This document shows positions 17,485-26,005 of a stretch of DNA of 64,000 bases, in pieces. The position numbers and the translations under genes are program-made. How positions within the stretch are numbered: position 1 is the first letter of the stretch; each line of letters begins with the position of its first letter. The DNA is from Kordiimonadales bacterium IMCC3096 (GTDB lineage: Bacteria; Pseudomonadota; Alphaproteobacteria; Minwuiales; Minwuiaceae). The notes under the pieces were generated by a model. The model made no database searches. It was given only the letters and a program-made list of their open reading frames with translations, and had not been told where the DNA came from. The stretch spans positions 652,001-716,000 of the forward strand of contig CP018227.1 in NCBI GenBank assembly GCA_016865035.1. The letters are read 5' to 3'.

Positions 17485-17925
17485 TCAACCACTGCCGATT
17501 TCGATATTCGCGAATAGCTTGTCGATGATTGGACAATCAGGGACTTCGCCACCCTCACACTGAGTCGACATGTCCGCGAGTGTCTGCTCCAGTCGCATCA
17601 GATCACCGATCTTGGCACGAATGTTACCCAGGTGTTCGACCGTCATTGCGTGAACCTGACCGCAGCTGTAATCGCCGCCGTCGACGAGGCTCAGCAACCC
17701 CTTCAGCTCTTCAATGGTAAATCCCAGCTCACGACCTCGCAGGATGAACTTGAGCCTTCTGTGTGCGTCCTGGCCGTACAGACGATATCCATTTTCGGCA
17801 CGCCTCGGTTCCGGCATCAGGCCGATCTTCTCATAATAGCGAATGGTTTCGATATTTGTCCCGGCGGCCTGTGCCAGGCCGTTCCGGGTCACATGATCGA
17901 GAGGGTCGTCGGGTTTGTTCAACAT
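17485..17925 (-). CDS. merR: Mercury-responsive MerR regulator
   Basis: A 146-residue MerR-family dimeric regulator. The winged helix-turn-helix lies in residues 14-50 (TIRYYEKIGLMPEP), followed by a dimerisation helix. Cysteines at residues 88, 123 and 131 (YSCGQ, TQCEGG, PDCPIID) have the MerR spacing that binds Hg(II) with three sulfurs. It is divergent from merTPFA across a 19-bp-spaced promoter, so it should repress without mercury and activate with it. The C-terminal tail is slightly longer than in Tn21 MerR. Confidence 0.92.
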   Translation of the reverse strand: MLNKPDDPLDHVTRNGLAQAAGTNIETIRYYEKIGLMPEPRRAENGYRLYGQDAHRRLKFILRGRELGFTIEELKGLLSLVDGGDYSCGQVHAMTVEHLGNIRAKIGDLMRLEQTLADMSTQCEGGEVPDCPIIDKLFANIEIGSG

Positions 17926-17930
17926 TTCTC

Positions 17931-17961
17931 TTGAGCCTGTAGGGACTACAGACCCTACCAT
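17931..17961 (+). promoter_or_regulatory. mer promoter-operator
   Basis: A -35 box TTGAGC (17931-17936) and a -10 box TACCAT (17956-17961) are separated by exactly 19 bases, the overlong spacer typical of MerR-activated promoters. The spacer has the perfect dyad CTGTAG-gga-CTACAG (17937-17951). Transcription would start near 17968, which argues that merT begins at 17995, not 17968. Confidence 0.85.
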
Positions 17962-17994
17962 CCGGCTATGAATTCTACAACGAGAGAGCAAGAA

Positions 17995-18402
17995 ATGCCC
18001 GCCACACCGCACGATACCCCGTCTGACGGGGCCGACGGAACAGTCTCTGATATAGAGAGTCGCCGCAGCGGCCTGCTGGCCGGTGCGGGGTTGCTCGGCG
18101 CCCTTCTCGCTTCGTCGTGCTGCATCGTGCCCTTGGCATTTGTGACGCTCGGGATCAGCGGCGCGTGGATGAGCAATCTCACCGCGCTTGAACCCTACAA
18201 GCCGTACTTCGTGGCCGTAACCCTCCTGATGCTCGGGGCCGGGTTCTGGCACGTCTACATCCGACCAAGGCGGGCGTGCGCGGCGGGGTCCTATTGCGCA
18301 AGCCCGGCTTCGGGACGGATTTCCAGGACGCTCCTGTGGCTGGCAACAGCCATCGTGCTGCTGGCCGCGACGATCAATTACTGGGCCCCCCTGTTTTATT
18401 AG
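17995..18402 (+). CDS. merT: Mercuric ion transporter MerT
   Basis: A 135-residue inner-membrane protein that passes Hg(II) from periplasm to cytoplasm. It has three hydrophobic segments, a vicinal cysteine pair in the first (ASSCCIVPL) and a cytosolic cysteine pair in the loop (RRACAAGSYCASP), as in MerT. The ATG at 17995 follows GAGAGAGCAAGAA; an in-frame ATG at 17968 would coincide with the predicted transcript start. The N-terminal tail before the first helix is longer and more acidic than in Tn21 MerT. merP follows 5 bases later. Confidence 0.92.
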   Translation: MPATPHDTPSDGADGTVSDIESRRSGLLAGAGLLGALLASSCCIVPLAFVTLGISGAWMSNLTALEPYKPYFVAVTLLMLGAGFWHVYIRPRRACAAGSYCASPASGRISRTLLWLATAIVLLAATINYWAPLFY

Positions 18403-18407
18403 GAGCA

Positions 18408-18758
18408 ATGATGATGAAACGAACTGCCGCTGTTCTTGTTGCATTGGCATCGATAGGTGCCGTCGGATTGGGGGGAGCCCATGTCCTGTCCAACGCGATG
18501 ACGGCGAACGCTGCTGAAAGCGCCTCTGTTGCGCAGCAGACGCGGACCTTTGCGGTCCAGAACATGACCTGTGCGCTCTGCCCGATCACGGTTCGGACGG
18601 CGATGGAAGCTGTCGAAGGGGTGGAGTCAGTGCAGATCGATCTCGACACAAAGACCGCAGCGGTGGTCTTCGATCCGGCGATCACGACACCGGATCAGAT
18701 TGCCCGGGCTTCGACCAATGCGGGGTATCCGGCAAATGCGGTTGCCGAAGGCGGCTGA
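18408..18758 (+). CDS. merP: Periplasmic mercury-binding protein MerP
   Basis: About 116 residues with a signal peptide ending ANA|AE and one heavy-metal-associated domain. The metal site is NMTCALCPITV, the two cysteines that trap Hg(II) and hand it to MerT. Three consecutive ATG codons at 18408, 18411 and 18414 could start it; the GGAG at 18402-18405 best fits 18411 or 18414. It lies between merT and merF in one operon. Confidence 0.93.
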   Translation: MMMKRTAAVLVALASIGAVGLGGAHVLSNAMTANAAESASVAQQTRTFAVQNMTCALCPITVRTAMEAVEGVESVQIDLDTKTAAVVFDPAITTPDQIARASTNAGYPANAVAEGG

Positions 18759-18759
18759 C

Positions 18760-19017
18760 ATGAATGATCGCACGATACTGAGGACCGGGATTGGCGGGAC
18801 AGTGGTTACCGCACTCTGCTGCTTCACGCCAGTGCTGGTCATCCTGCTTGGTGTGACCGGATTGTCGGCCTGGCTGGGCTGGCTGGACTATGTGCTGCTC
18901 CCAGCCCTCGCGATCTTTATGGCCATTACGGTCTATGCCCTCTGGCGCAGAAGCAAGCGACAGAATGATGAGTGCTGCGAGACAGACAATGCGCAGGAAA
19001 GACGACAGGAACGCTGA
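18760..19017 (+). CDS. merF: Mercury transporter MerF
   Basis: An 85-residue inner-membrane protein with two transmembrane helices. It has the MerF signature ALCCFTPVLVILLGV with a vicinal cysteine pair in the first helix and a second pair near the C terminus (DECCETD). It provides a second Hg(II) uptake route feeding MerA. It starts one base after the merP stop and its TGA overlaps the merA ATG by one base. Confidence 0.94.
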   Translation: MNDRTILRTGIGGTVVTALCCFTPVLVILLGVTGLSAWLGWLDYVLLPALAIFMAITVYALWRRSKRQNDECCETDNAQERRQER

Positions 19018-20450
19018 TGAACAATATCGTCAATATGGACCCGTCACGCGCCGCGGGCGCAGGCTATGATCTGGTTGTTGTCGGGGCGGGGTCGGCCGGA
19101 TTTTCGGCCGCAATCACTGCGGCGGATGCCGGTGCGCGCGTTGCCCTCGTTGGGCACGGAACCCTTGGCGGTACATGCGTGAATGTCGGCTGTGTTCCCT
19201 CAAAGACCCTGATCCGCGCCATGGAAGGCTTGTACGGCGCAAACCTCGGCCGCTTTGCCGGGATCGAAGGCAAGGCGGTGATCAAGGACTGGTCGGCGGT
19301 TATCCGACAGAAAGACGATCTGGTGGAGGAGTTGCGGCAGGCCAAATACGCGGACCTGCTTCCGGCCTATGAAGGCGTCAACTATCTCGAAGGCCCGGCC
19401 CGCATTGTCGAAGGCGGGGTAGAGGTCAGCGGCAGGTTCATTCGGGCTGCCCGGACCATCATTGCGACGGGATCGCAACCATTGATCCCGGAGATTTCTG
19501 GTCTTGGCGACGTTCCCTACCTCACCAGCACAACGGCCTTTGAACTGCAGGATCTCCCGGTGTCCTTGCTGGTCATTGGTGGCGGCTACATCGGCGTGGA
19601 GATCGCACAAATGTTCGCTCGTGCGGGCGTGCGCGTCACGATTGTCTGCCGCAGCCGCCTGTTGCCCGAAGCCGAGCCAGAGATCGGCGCAGCCTTGTCG
19701 GGGTATTTCCGGGATGAAGGAATCATCGTGCAGCAAGGCGGGAGCTACAGGAACATCGCGGTATCAAGGGATGGCGTGACCTTGCGCGTGGACAGCGACG
19801 GCGACCTTGTCGAACTGAACGCTGAGCGGGTGCTTGTCGCAACCGGCCGTCGACCCAATACCGACGGGCTTGGACTGAAGGAACGCGGGATAAGGCAGGA
19901 GAGCAATGGCGGCATAGCCGTGGATGATCAGATGCAGAGTTCAGTTGCGGGCATCTATGCGGCGGGCGATGTGACGGGGCGCGACCAGTTTGTCTACATG
20001 GCCGCTTATGGTGCAAAGCTGGCCGCAGAGAATGCAGTGAACGGCGTGGCGCGGCGCTACGATGCGACAACGATGCCTTCGGTCGTGTTCACCGATCCGC
20101 AAGTAGCGAGCGTCGGTCTCACGGAACAAGCCGCCATGTCAAAGGGGCTAAAGGTTCGCACGTCACTGCTGCCTCTTGAATACTTGCCCAGGGCGCTGGC
20201 TGCACGGGACACACGCGGCCTGATCAAGCTCGTTGCCGATGCCGGAACGAACCGGATTCTGGGTGCGCACATCCTGGCTCCCGAGGGAAGCGACAGCATC
20301 CAGACGGCAATGCTGGCCATCCGCTTTGGCATGACGGTAGCTGATCTCGCTGACATGATATTCCCGTACCTGACGACTGTAGAAGGGCTGAAGCTGGCCG
20401 CACAGACCTTCGACAAGGATATTGCAAGGCTGTCCTGCTGTGCTGGTTAA
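19017..20450 (+). CDS. merA: Mercuric reductase MerA without N-terminal HMA domain
   Basis: A 477-residue flavoprotein of the pyridine nucleotide disulfide oxidoreductase family that reduces Hg(II) to Hg(0) with NADPH. The FAD fold starts at VVGAGSAGFSA, the redox pair is C54/C59 in GGTCVNVGCVPSK, the NADPH fold is VIGGGYIGVEIA, and the C-terminal vicinal pair that binds mercury is SCCAG at the very end. The NmerA domain of Tn21-type enzymes is missing, so this is the short form. It is the last gene of merTPFA. Confidence 0.95.
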   Translation: MNNIVNMDPSRAAGAGYDLVVVGAGSAGFSAAITAADAGARVALVGHGTLGGTCVNVGCVPSKTLIRAMEGLYGANLGRFAGIEGKAVIKDWSAVIRQKDDLVEELRQAKYADLLPAYEGVNYLEGPARIVEGGVEVSGRFIRAARTIIATGSQPLIPEISGLGDVPYLTSTTAFELQDLPVSLLVIGGGYIGVEIAQMFARAGVRVTIVCRSRLLPEAEPEIGAALSGYFRDEGIIVQQGGSYRNIAVSRDGVTLRVDSDGDLVELNAERVLVATGRRPNTDGLGLKERGIRQESNGGIAVDDQMQSSVAGIYAAGDVTGRDQFVYMAAYGAKLAAENAVNGVARRYDATTMPSVVFTDPQVASVGLTEQAAMSKGLKVRTSLLPLEYLPRALAARDTRGLIKLVADAGTNRILGAHILAPEGSDSIQTAMLAIRFGMTVADLADMIFPYLTTVEGLKLAAQTFDKDIARLSCCAG

Positions 20451-20483
20451 GCAGAACGCTCTCGCTGTTCCTCGGGTTGTGAA

Positions 20484-20513
20484 TGGACACCTGCCAATGT
20501 TGCAGGTAAAGAT
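20484..20513 (+). promoter_or_regulatory. Candidate MerR-type operator before the copper operon
   Basis: A perfect dyad ACCTGC-N7-GCAGGT (20489-20507) is preceded by TGGACA (20484-20489) and followed by TAAAGA. The geometry resembles the CueR-type promoter at 32635-32663. Transcription would start near 20519, directly at the next start codon, which would make that mRNA leaderless. Confidence 0.45.
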
Positions 20514-20519
20514 CGACGC

Positions 20520-20858
20520 ATGAAAATGACGGCGCATATTCTGGTTCTTGCCCTGCTTGCCGCCTTCGGCACAGCTGCCTTTGCCAATGTATCGGCTGCA
20601 GCCAGCATGAAAATGCAGATGCTGGCGACCGCCGATGTTCACGCAGGCATGGTCGAGTGCGGTGATTGTGATGTTGACGGTCCGTCAACGATGTCGTGCG
20701 GTGAAATGTGCTTCACTTCCCACATGATAGCGTTTGCCGCGACTGAATCAGACATTCCCTCGATGCACCGCGTCGCATTTCTTGATGTCCCTGATTTTTC
20801 AATCGGTCGACAGGCATCACCCGACCCGTTCCCTCCGAAGGCAATCATCCTGAACTGA
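20520..20858 (+). CDS. Small secreted cysteine-rich protein heading the copper operon
   Basis: A 112-residue protein with a signal peptide cut near AFA|NVSAA. The mature part has four cysteines as CGDC and CGEMC plus many methionines, suggesting metal binding or a disulfide. The C terminus is proline-rich (DPFPPK). I do not recognise a named family, but its layout matches the protein at 32288-32626 at the other end of the copper genes. It lies 69 bases after merA and 130 before the multicopper oxidase gene. Confidence 0.65.
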   Translation: MKMTAHILVLALLAAFGTAAFANVSAAASMKMQMLATADVHAGMVECGDCDVDGPSTMSCGEMCFTSHMIAFAATESDIPSMHRVAFLDVPDFSIGRQASPDPFPPKAIILN

Positions 20859-20988
20859 CACCAGTCGGATTTCGATCCGGCCAGGCTGTCTTTCACGCAC
20901 CGTTGGCCTAGGGGCGATGGTGTTCGGATGAATGTCGGCAATCTGCCCCATTTCGCGCAGGTGCCGCGCTTCGGGAACTCTTCTGAAA

Positions 20989-22443
20989 ATGTCTCAATTT
21001 CGCGATGCGGTGCTGTCGCGCCGCAGCATGTTGTCGCTGCTCATGGCCAACATGGGGGTGGCGGTCATGCCTCCATCCCTCAGGGCCACTACCCGGCAGG
21101 CTGCGGTGAAGGAATTTGATCTGCGCGCTGCGCCGGGGCATAGCCGATTGACCGCCGCTGCGTCTGACCAGACAGCTGTCTGGGCCTACAACAACAGCGT
21201 GCCAGGTCAGGAACTCCGCGTTCGCCAGGGTGACCGCGTTCGCGTGTCGGTGACCAATGACCTTGACGAGCCGACCACTGTCCATTGGCACGGAGTTCGG
21301 GTGCCCAATGCAATGGATGGGGTGCCCTATCTGACTCAGGCCCCCATCCAACCCGGTGGCAAGTTCATGTATGAATTCGATGCCGTGGATGCGGGGACCT
21401 ATTGGTACCACCCACATCAGCGCAGCTTCGAGCAGGTCGGGCGCGGCTTGTACGGCCCGTTGATCATCGAAGAGCACGATCCTGTTCGGGTCGATCGCGA
21501 TCTGACCTGGATGCTGGACGACTGGCGGCTGGGGCCGGATGGGTCGATCCGTGGTGACTTCGGCAACCGACACGACATGAGCCACAATGGCAGGGTCGGA
21601 AACACCGTGACTATCAACGGTCGCGCTCCCGGTGATCTTGTGGTGCGCTCAGGCGAGCGAATTCGCCTGCGCCTGGTCAATGCGGCCAATGCCCGGATAT
21701 TTGCCCTCGATTTCGAAGGGCATGCGCCAATGGTCATCGCGCTTGATGGCCAGCCGGTCAGCCCGCATTCTCCGGCGAACGGGCAGGTCGTCATTGGCCC
21801 GGCCATGCGTGTCGATCTCATTCTCGACATGACGGACCGGCCCGGCAGCCGCAATGCCGTCATCGACCGCTTCTACAAAGGGCTCGAGTATCAACTGACG
21901 GAACTGACCTATGCGGCTGCGCCGCTCAGATCGAGCCCACCAGACTGGCCAATCGAGTTGCCGTCCAACGGGCTTCCGGAGCCTTCAGTCGAAACCGCCA
22001 TCAGGCATGAGGTCGTATTCAACGGCGGCATGATGGGCCGGATGGTCATGTCGGATATGGGCGGCAGCATGGGTGAAGGCCGGACTGGCGGCATGATGAA
22101 CATGATGCGCGGTTCAGGCGTCTGGTTCGTCAACGGCGTTGCTGCTGAAGGTCATGTGCTGGAGCCGTTCCTGACCCTCGAGCAGGACCGAAGCCACATC
22201 ATCTCCATGACGAACGCCACGGCCTGGCATCATCCGATTCATCTGCACGGGCACTCGTTCCGGGTGATCGCACGGAGCGGCGAACCTACCCGCCATCGTG
22301 AATGGCAGGACACCGTGATGATGGCCCCGCGGGAGCGGGTCGACATAGCCCTGGTTGCCGACAATCCGGGCGACTGGATGTTCCATTGCCACATTCTCGA
22401 GCATCAGGCTGCCGGAATGATGGGCGTCATACGCGTTAGCTGA
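20989..22443 (+). CDS. Periplasmic multicopper oxidase (CueO/CopA-like)
   Basis: About 484 residues. The N terminus has a Tat-type signal (LSRRSMLSLLMAN), fitting export of a folded copper enzyme. All four copper ligand motifs are present: HWHG, WYHPH, HPIHLHGHSF and HCHILEHQAAGMM, the last with the type-1 site and an axial methionine. A methionine-rich loop at about residues 340-375 resembles the copper-binding insert of CueO. Expected role: oxidising Cu(I) to the less toxic Cu(II) in the periplasm. The start is uncertain; 20989 puts the Tat motif at the N terminus. DUF411 follows 24 bases later. Confidence 0.9.
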   Translation: MSQFRDAVLSRRSMLSLLMANMGVAVMPPSLRATTRQAAVKEFDLRAAPGHSRLTAAASDQTAVWAYNNSVPGQELRVRQGDRVRVSVTNDLDEPTTVHWHGVRVPNAMDGVPYLTQAPIQPGGKFMYEFDAVDAGTYWYHPHQRSFEQVGRGLYGPLIIEEHDPVRVDRDLTWMLDDWRLGPDGSIRGDFGNRHDMSHNGRVGNTVTINGRAPGDLVVRSGERIRLRLVNAANARIFALDFEGHAPMVIALDGQPVSPHSPANGQVVIGPAMRVDLILDMTDRPGSRNAVIDRFYKGLEYQLTELTYAAAPLRSSPPDWPIELPSNGLPEPSVETAIRHEVVFNGGMMGRMVMSDMGGSMGEGRTGGMMNMMRGSGVWFVNGVAAEGHVLEPFLTLEQDRSHIISMTNATAWHHPIHLHGHSFRVIARSGEPTRHREWQDTVMMAPRERVDIALVADNPGDWMFHCHILEHQAAGMMGVIRVS

Positions 22444-22467
22444 TCTGCATCAAAGGAGAAATCAATC

Positions 22468-22908
22468 ATGCGCAAACACCTTTCACTTGCTCTGCTCGGG
22501 CTGCTGATCTGGACAACTGCACCGGCATATGCCGAAGAATCATCGCGCGATGTAACGCTCTACAAGAACCCGCAATGCGGCTGCTGTGAGAGTTATGCCA
22601 GCTATCTGCGCGAGAACGGATTTACCGTCACCGTCAAGCCTACCCACGAACTGGCACAGCTCAGCCGAATGGCCGGAATTCCCGAGAATTTCGAAGGCTG
22701 TCACCTCTCGATGATTGACGGCTATGTCGTCAGCGGCCATGTGCCGGTTGCAAGCGTCGAAAGATTGCTCAGCGAGCAGCCGAAGATCGTCGGGATCACG
22801 CTGCCGGGCATGCCACAGGGTTCACCCGGGATGTCGGGCCGGAAGACGGAGCCTTTCACAACCTACGAAATCGGCTCTCAATCCCCGCGAATCTATGCTG
22901 TCGAATGA
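22468..22908 (+). CDS. DUF411 periplasmic metal-binding protein
   Basis: A 146-residue protein with a signal peptide (AYA|EES) and a DUF411 domain. The motif [20 protein letters not shown] carries the CxCC cysteines of a thioredoxin-like fold, and a further cysteine is in [11 protein letters not shown]411 proteins are commonly found beside copper resistance genes and are thought to bind copper; the mechanism is not settled. AAAGGAG lies before the ATG. The next frame overlaps the stop by ATGA. Confidence 0.88.
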   Translation: MRKHLSLALLGLLIWTTAPAYAEESSRDVTLYKNPQCGCCESYASYLRENGFTVTVKPTHELAQLSRMAGIPENFEGCHLSMIDGYVVSGHVPVASVERLLSEQPKIVGITLPGMPQGSPGMSGRKTEPFTTYEIGSQSPRIYAVE

Positions 22909-22943
22909 TGCCGATGCCACCGTCCATGATCGGGACTGGCCAT

Positions 22944-23384
22944 ATGCGTGTCACCCTTGTCGCTACGCTGGCCGGCGTCTCGATGATGGCCGCCTGGCCG
23001 GGCCATGCTGGTCAGGCTGATCATGAAAACCCTCAACAGGTCGCACGTGGTGCCGAGGTATATGTCGCCTATTGCGCGTCCTGTCACGGCACGAATCTGG
23101 AGGGACAACCGAACTGGCGGTCTCGCAAGCCGGATGGGCGACTGCCGGCCCCGCCTCACGATGAAACCGGGCACACCTGGCATCATCCGGACGCGATCCT
23201 GTTCTCGATCACGCGGGACGGAACGGCAGCACATGCCCCTGCGGGATATCTCACGGACATGCCGGGTTTTGGAGACGTCCTATCGGACGACGAGATCTGG
23301 TCTGTCCTTGCATACATCAAGTCCCGCTGGCCGAAACACATTACGGCCCGCAGGCAGGCCGCAATCAGGGAGAAGGTGAAATGA
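22944..23384 (+). CDS. Periplasmic c-type cytochrome
   Basis: About 146 residues with a signal peptide (GHAG|QA) and one heme c domain: the heme is bound at CASCH and the probable axial methionine is in the YLTDMPGF segment. An earlier in-frame ATG at 22905 overlaps the DUF411 stop but would put a non-hydrophobic tail before the signal. Its place between copper proteins suggests it takes electrons from, or gives them to, the multicopper oxidase or thiol proteins; that is inference. Confidence 0.85.
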   Translation: MRVTLVATLAGVSMMAAWPGHAGQADHENPQQVARGAEVYVAYCASCHGTNLEGQPNWRSRKPDGRLPAPPHDETGHTWHHPDAILFSITRDGTAAHAPAGYLTDMPGFGDVLSDDEIWSVLAYIKSRWPKHITARRQAAIREKVK

Positions 23385-23521
23385 TGGAACATATGGGCGG
23401 AATGATGTGGGGCATGGGTCTGGTCTGGATTCTAGTCATCCTGGTGCTGGGCCTCAGTGTAGCCGCTCTGATCAAGTACCTTCGATCCGGATCAGAAAGC
23501 CGGAGCGACAGTGATGACTGA
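23381..23521 (+). CDS. Tiny methionine-rich membrane protein
   Basis: A 46-residue frame starting ATGATG inside the stop codon of the cytochrome gene (ATGA) and overlapping the next gene. The N terminus is methionine-rich with a histidine ([13 protein letters not shown]), then one hydrophobic helix of about 20 residues, then a charged tail. Similar short proteins with M/H-rich starts are frequent in copper clusters. The overlaps at both ends and AGGTGA upstream support real translation. Function unknown; a copper-sensing or assembly microprotein is possible. Confidence 0.7.
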   Translation: MMEHMGGMMWGMGLVWILVILVLGLSVAALIKYLRSGSESRSDSDD

Positions 23522-24113
23522 ATCCACCCTCCAGGAACCACAAGAAGACAGCGCCCCTGCAGGAAAATACCTGAGGTTCGCCGTTCCGCTACTCATCTTC
23601 AGCGTCATTGGCACTGCATTGGGCGTCGGACTGACCCTGGATCCGAAAAATATCCCATCAGCATTGATCGGCAAGCCTGTGCCTGTCTTTGATCTGCCTC
23701 CGGTTCTCGGACGCACACAGGGTCTTCAAAGTAGTGACCTTCAGGGGGACGTTGCCCTGCTCAATGTGTTTGCATCCTGGTGCACCGCATGCCGTGCGGA
23801 GCATCCCCTGTTCATGCGGCTGGCACGAGAGCAGATCGTTCCGATCCATGGACTGAATTACAAGGACCAGCCTCAGGACGCCGCAGCATGGTTGGAGCAG
23901 CTCGGCGACCCCTACACACGTACAGGCGCAGATATCAACGGGCGAGTGGGGATCGAATTCGGCGTGTACGGCGTCCCCGAAACATTCGTGATCGGTCGGG
24001 ACGGTCGCATTGCCTACAAGCATATCGGACCTGTCACGCCTGACGCACTGACGAACACAATCCTGCCACTCGTCGAACGACTGAGAGAAAGCTCGGAGGG
24101 AATGGCTCAATGA
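23514..24113 (+). CDS. DsbE/CcmG-type thioredoxin-like protein
   Basis: About 199 residues: a cytoplasmic N terminus, one membrane anchor (residues 22-42) and a periplasmic thioredoxin fold. The active site is FASWCTACRAEHP and the cis-proline loop is GVYGVPETF. CcmG/DsbE proteins reduce apocytochrome or other periplasmic disulfides with electrons from CcdA or DsbD, and a ccdA lies downstream at 26496. WCTAC differs from the usual WCxxC of CcmG (WCPTC/WCVPC) in its inner residues. Start ATG 23514, with GTG at 23511 as an alternative. Confidence 0.87.
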   Translation: MTESTLQEPQEDSAPAGKYLRFAVPLLIFSVIGTALGVGLTLDPKNIPSALIGKPVPVFDLPPVLGRTQGLQSSDLQGDVALLNVFASWCTACRAEHPLFMRLAREQIVPIHGLNYKDQPQDAAAWLEQLGDPYTRTGADINGRVGIEFGVYGVPETFVIGRDGRIAYKHIGPVTPDALTNTILPLVERLRESSEGMAQ

Positions 24114-24643
24114 GAATATCCGTTCTTGCATCATTTTTTCTTCTGTTCACCGCCGTTTCAGCGGGAGCTGAACCCACAACCATGCCGCTTCACGACGCAA
24201 AGCGGCCCGTTCCCGCCATCGTCTTTGCAGACGAAACGGGCAATCGCCTGACACTTGAGGACTGGCGCGACAAGGTCATCCTGCTCAACATCTGGGCGAC
24301 ATGGTGTCCGCCGTGCCGCCACGAAATGCCTACGCTGGACAGACTCCAGGGCAAACTTGGAGGAGAGAATTTTGAGGTTCTCGCCCTCTCAATAGACCGG
24401 GCAGGCCCGAAGGTGGTGCGGGCATTTTTCGACAAGATCGGAGTGAAGCACCTTCGGCTTCTCATCGATGAAACGGGCGCATCGGCCCGGAATCTAGGGG
24501 CCTACGGGCTACCGGTAACCTTGTTGATAGACCCTGACGGCGCGGAACTCTCACGAATAATCGGACCAGCCGAGTGGGACACACCCGAAATGATCGCATT
24601 CTTCGAAAAAACCATCGCGGCAGAGCGAGCAGGAAGGAAATAG
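24110..24643 (+). CDS. TlpA-family periplasmic thiol-disulfide oxidoreductase
   Basis: A 177-residue secreted thioredoxin-fold protein. The signal peptide ends SAGA|EPT, the active site is IWATWCPPCRHEMP and the cis-proline loop is AYGLPVTLLID. It is the second thiol reductase in a row, overlapping the previous gene by ATGA, which suggests two substrates or a relay. TlpA proteins reduce copper-chaperone or cytochrome-oxidase subunit disulfides, which suits the SCO gene downstream. Confidence 0.88.
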   Translation: MRISVLASFFLLFTAVSAGAEPTTMPLHDAKRPVPAIVFADETGNRLTLEDWRDKVILLNIWATWCPPCRHEMPTLDRLQGKLGGENFEVLALSIDRAGPKVVRAFFDKIGVKHLRLLIDETGASARNLGAYGLPVTLLIDPDGAELSRIIGPAEWDTPEMIAFFEKTIAAERAGRK

Positions 24644-24645
24644 TG

Positions 24646-24942
24646 ATGGAACTCAATCAATCCAGTGATCGGCTCAGAAGAAATTTCCTGAAAGGGTGGT
24701 CACGGCTTCAAATGTCGCCTCGACGGCTTTCGTTGCTTGGTGTCGCGGGTACTGTCCTGATCTCCCTTCTATACCAGAATTCGCTGATCGCGTTTGGCAT
24801 TGCGCCAATTCTTATCAGCTTGTTGCCCTGCGTTCTGATGTGCGCGATGGGCCTTTGTATGCGCGGTTGTTCAGACAGGAAGTGCTCTGATCAACCCGTA
24901 GCCGACAATCAGCCGTCGGCGAAAGGCAGCATTCACTCGTGA
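24646..24942 (+). CDS. Small membrane protein with cysteine-rich tail (DUF2933-like)
   Basis: A 98-residue protein preceded by AGGAAGGA. It has two hydrophobic segments around residues 30-75 and a cysteine-rich end (LPCVLMCAMGLCMRGCSDRKC). The pattern recalls DUF2933 proteins of copper clusters, which end in a CPLMH-like motif, but the match is loose and histidines are missing. Probable role: metal binding at the inner membrane; not established. Confidence 0.6.
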   Translation: MELNQSSDRLRRNFLKGWSRLQMSPRRLSLLGVAGTVLISLLYQNSLIAFGIAPILISLLPCVLMCAMGLCMRGCSDRKCSDQPVADNQPSAKGSIHS

Positions 24943-24978
24943 ACTGCCAACCCACCACCAACCCTTCGAAAGGAAAAT

Positions 24979-25248
24979 ATGATGTTCAAGATCGTTAAAG
25001 TACTCGCATTGACTGTGGCCATGGCAGGAATGGCCTCAGTCTCCGCCATTGCCGGTGCCGAAAAATCACCCGGTGGCACGATGGAGCATGGGTCCATGAT
25101 GCAGAATGACATGCAGGAAGGCGAAATGGCCGGGATGATGAAAATGATGCAGCAGATGGCACCAATGATGGAAAAATGTAACAAAATGATGTCGGCCATG
25201 AGCGATCACATGAAGGCAGACAATCCTTCATCTGATGACAAGGGCTGA
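24979..25248 (+). CDS. Methionine-rich periplasmic protein
   Basis: An 89-residue secreted protein with a signal peptide (SAIA|GAE) and a mature part with about 17 methionines, one cysteine and two histidines (MEHGSMMQNDMQEGEMAGMM). Such Met-rich peptides bind Cu(I) or Ag(I) in the periplasm. AAAGGAAAAT precedes the ATG. A strong hairpin follows the stop codon, so it may close one transcript of the operon. Confidence 0.75.
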   Translation: MMFKIVKVLALTVAMAGMASVSAIAGAEKSPGGTMEHGSMMQNDMQEGEMAGMMKMMQQMAPMMEKCNKMMSAMSDHMKADNPSSDDKG

Positions 25249-25259
25249 TTAGCCAACCA

Positions 25260-25289
25260 GCGTCTGCCGCCTTCCGGGGCGGCAGACGC
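25260..25289 (+). terminator. Strong hairpin, probable attenuator or terminator
   Basis: A perfect 12-bp stem (25260-25271 with 25278-25289) and a 6-base loop TTCCGG. There is no clear T-run after it, so it may act as a transcript stabiliser or partial terminator between the Met-rich gene and the SCO gene. Confidence 0.6.
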
Positions 25290-25312
25290 GCTCGCTTCAT
25301 GGGAGCATCCGT

Positions 25313-26005
25313 ATGCCATCAAAATTTTTCCCAATTCTCTTAGTCGCTGTTTTCCTGGTATTTGCCGGCCAAGCGACAGCAAATCATCCCGGTGAGTCTC
25401 TTGATGCTGAATTGACAGCAAAATCGAATTATTTCCAGATCATCGACAGACCAGCGCCGGACTTCCAACTCGCTGACCTGAGAGGTAATCCCGTGACGCT
25501 ACGGGATCTCGCAGACAAGATCCTGATCCTGCATTTTGTATATGCCCGATGTCCCGATATCTGTCCGCTTCACGCGGAGAAAATCGCCGACGTGCAGAAA
25601 ATGATCAACCAGACACCTATGAAAAATATGGTTCAGTTTATAACTATTACCACTGATCCAGAAAGGGATATTGCTGAAAATGTTATGAATTTTGGTGAAT
25701 TACATGGATTGAATGAGGTCAATTGGTCCTTTCTAACCAAATTGCCAGATCAGGATGAGGCGGAAACGCGATCCCTCGTCCAGCAATATGGGCACAAATT
25801 CAAGGTCATGGATGATGGAATGCAAGTGCACGGCGTTGTTACTCATGTGATCGATCGTGGCGGTCGATGGGCTGCGAATTTTCATGGGCTGAATTTCGAG
25901 CCCGTGAACCTCCTACTCTACGTCAACGGTCTCTCCCATCGGGTTTGGCCGCCGAAATTGCAATCCAAACCAGGATTCTGGGAGAGAATGAGGAACATGT
26001 TTTGA
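25313..26005 (+). CDS. SCO1/SenC-family copper chaperone
   Basis: A 230-residue exported protein with a thioredoxin-like fold. The copper site is ARCPDICPLHAEK (CxxxC) with the distant histidine in VHGVVTHVID. SCO proteins insert Cu into the CuA site of cytochrome oxidase or act as periplasmic thiol reductases. Part of the gene (about 25.60-25.72 kb) is notably AT-rich compared with its neighbours, a sign of separate origin. GGGAG precedes the ATG. A second SCO gene lies at 37687. Confidence 0.9.
   Translation: MPSKFFPILLVAVFLVFAGQATANHPGESLDAELTAKSNYFQIIDRPAPDFQLADLRGNPVTLRDLADKILILHFVYARCPDICPLHAEKIADVQKMINQTPMKNMVQFITITTDPERDIAENVMNFGELHGLNEVNWSFLTKLPDQDEAETRSLVQQYGHKFKVMDDGMQVHGVVTHVIDRGGRWAANFHGLNFEPVNLLLYVNGLSHRVWPPKLQSKPGFWERMRNMF

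Noticed and set aside
17968-17994. Upstream ATG for merT
   Set aside because: It coincides with the predicted transcription start of the mer promoter; the ATG at 17995 has a ribosome site.
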